5,375 nucleotides of DNA from Prevotellaceae bacterium (GTDB lineage: Bacteria > Bacteroidota > Bacteroidia > Bacteroidales > UBA932), in assembly GCA_031278495.1 (NCBI GenBank), contig JAITKG010000030.1:1-5375 (forward strand), given 5' to 3'. A program made the position numbers and the translations under genes. Shown here in pieces: positions 5,265 through 5,375 of this stretch; position 1 is the stretch's first letter, and each line of letters starts with the position of its first letter. A model generated the notes under the pieces. That model was not told the origin of the DNA. It worked only from the letters and a program-made list of their open reading frames with translations, and did no database searches.

Positions 5265-5375
5265 GGATGTAGAGCGTGTCGCTCTGTATCGCTACTCCTG
5301 TGCGGCTTCCAGAGGGTCGCTTGTTTTAACATTATTACCTGTACAAACGCTTGGCGCGCTTGCCTTTCCGGCTAA

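Overview
The window looks like a piece of a Bacteroidota (probably Bacteroidales-like) chromosome. Three things support this. NusB is the long form of about 320 residues with an N-terminal extension, as in this phylum, rather than the roughly 140-residue enterobacterial form. Several genes are preceded by the Bacteroidota -7 element TAnnTTTG with a TTTG/TTG-like -33 element instead of E. coli -35/-10 boxes, and Shine-Dalgarno sequences are not evident. A small membrane-anchored protein of a Bacteroidota hypothetical family sits beside nusB. The Cys-rich surface-type protein at the left edge and the abundance of short intergenic repeats remind me of host- or protist-associated Bacteroidales, but that is an impression only.

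Layout. Positions 1-972 hold the 3' end of a large, presumably secreted protein with an Ig/PKD-like domain and a very Cys-rich tail. A 200-base spacer with two small hairpins follows. Then come mgsA (methylglyoxal synthase, 1173-1646) and der (ribosome-assembly GTPase, 1702-3006), both on +, 55 bases apart and possibly co-transcribed. der converges on nusB (3979-3011, -) with only 4 bases between stop codons. Upstream of nusB, also on -, is a 176-residue protein with one N-terminal membrane helix (4578-4048). nusB and this gene each have a plausible promoter of their own.

Positions 4579-5085 hold no convincing gene. They are built almost entirely of short repeats with different periods (9, 14, 7, 18 and 7 bases). 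The centre is a cassette (4778-5029) bounded by imperfect inverted repeats, containing six 18-base units plus a partial one. Nearly every unit can form a mini-hairpin with a GNA triloop, and one unit carries paired changes in both arms that keep the stem.

At the right edge a good Bacteroidota promoter (5086-5115) leads into a short reading frame from 5142 that runs into a run of 15 cytosines (5231-5245). Losing one C would join it to a frame open to the window end, so this could be a slippage-controlled gene, a pseudogene, or a sequencing length error. The core genes (mgsA, der, nusB) are ordinary housekeeping genes; the unusual material is the surface-protein fragment and the repeat/homopolymer region.
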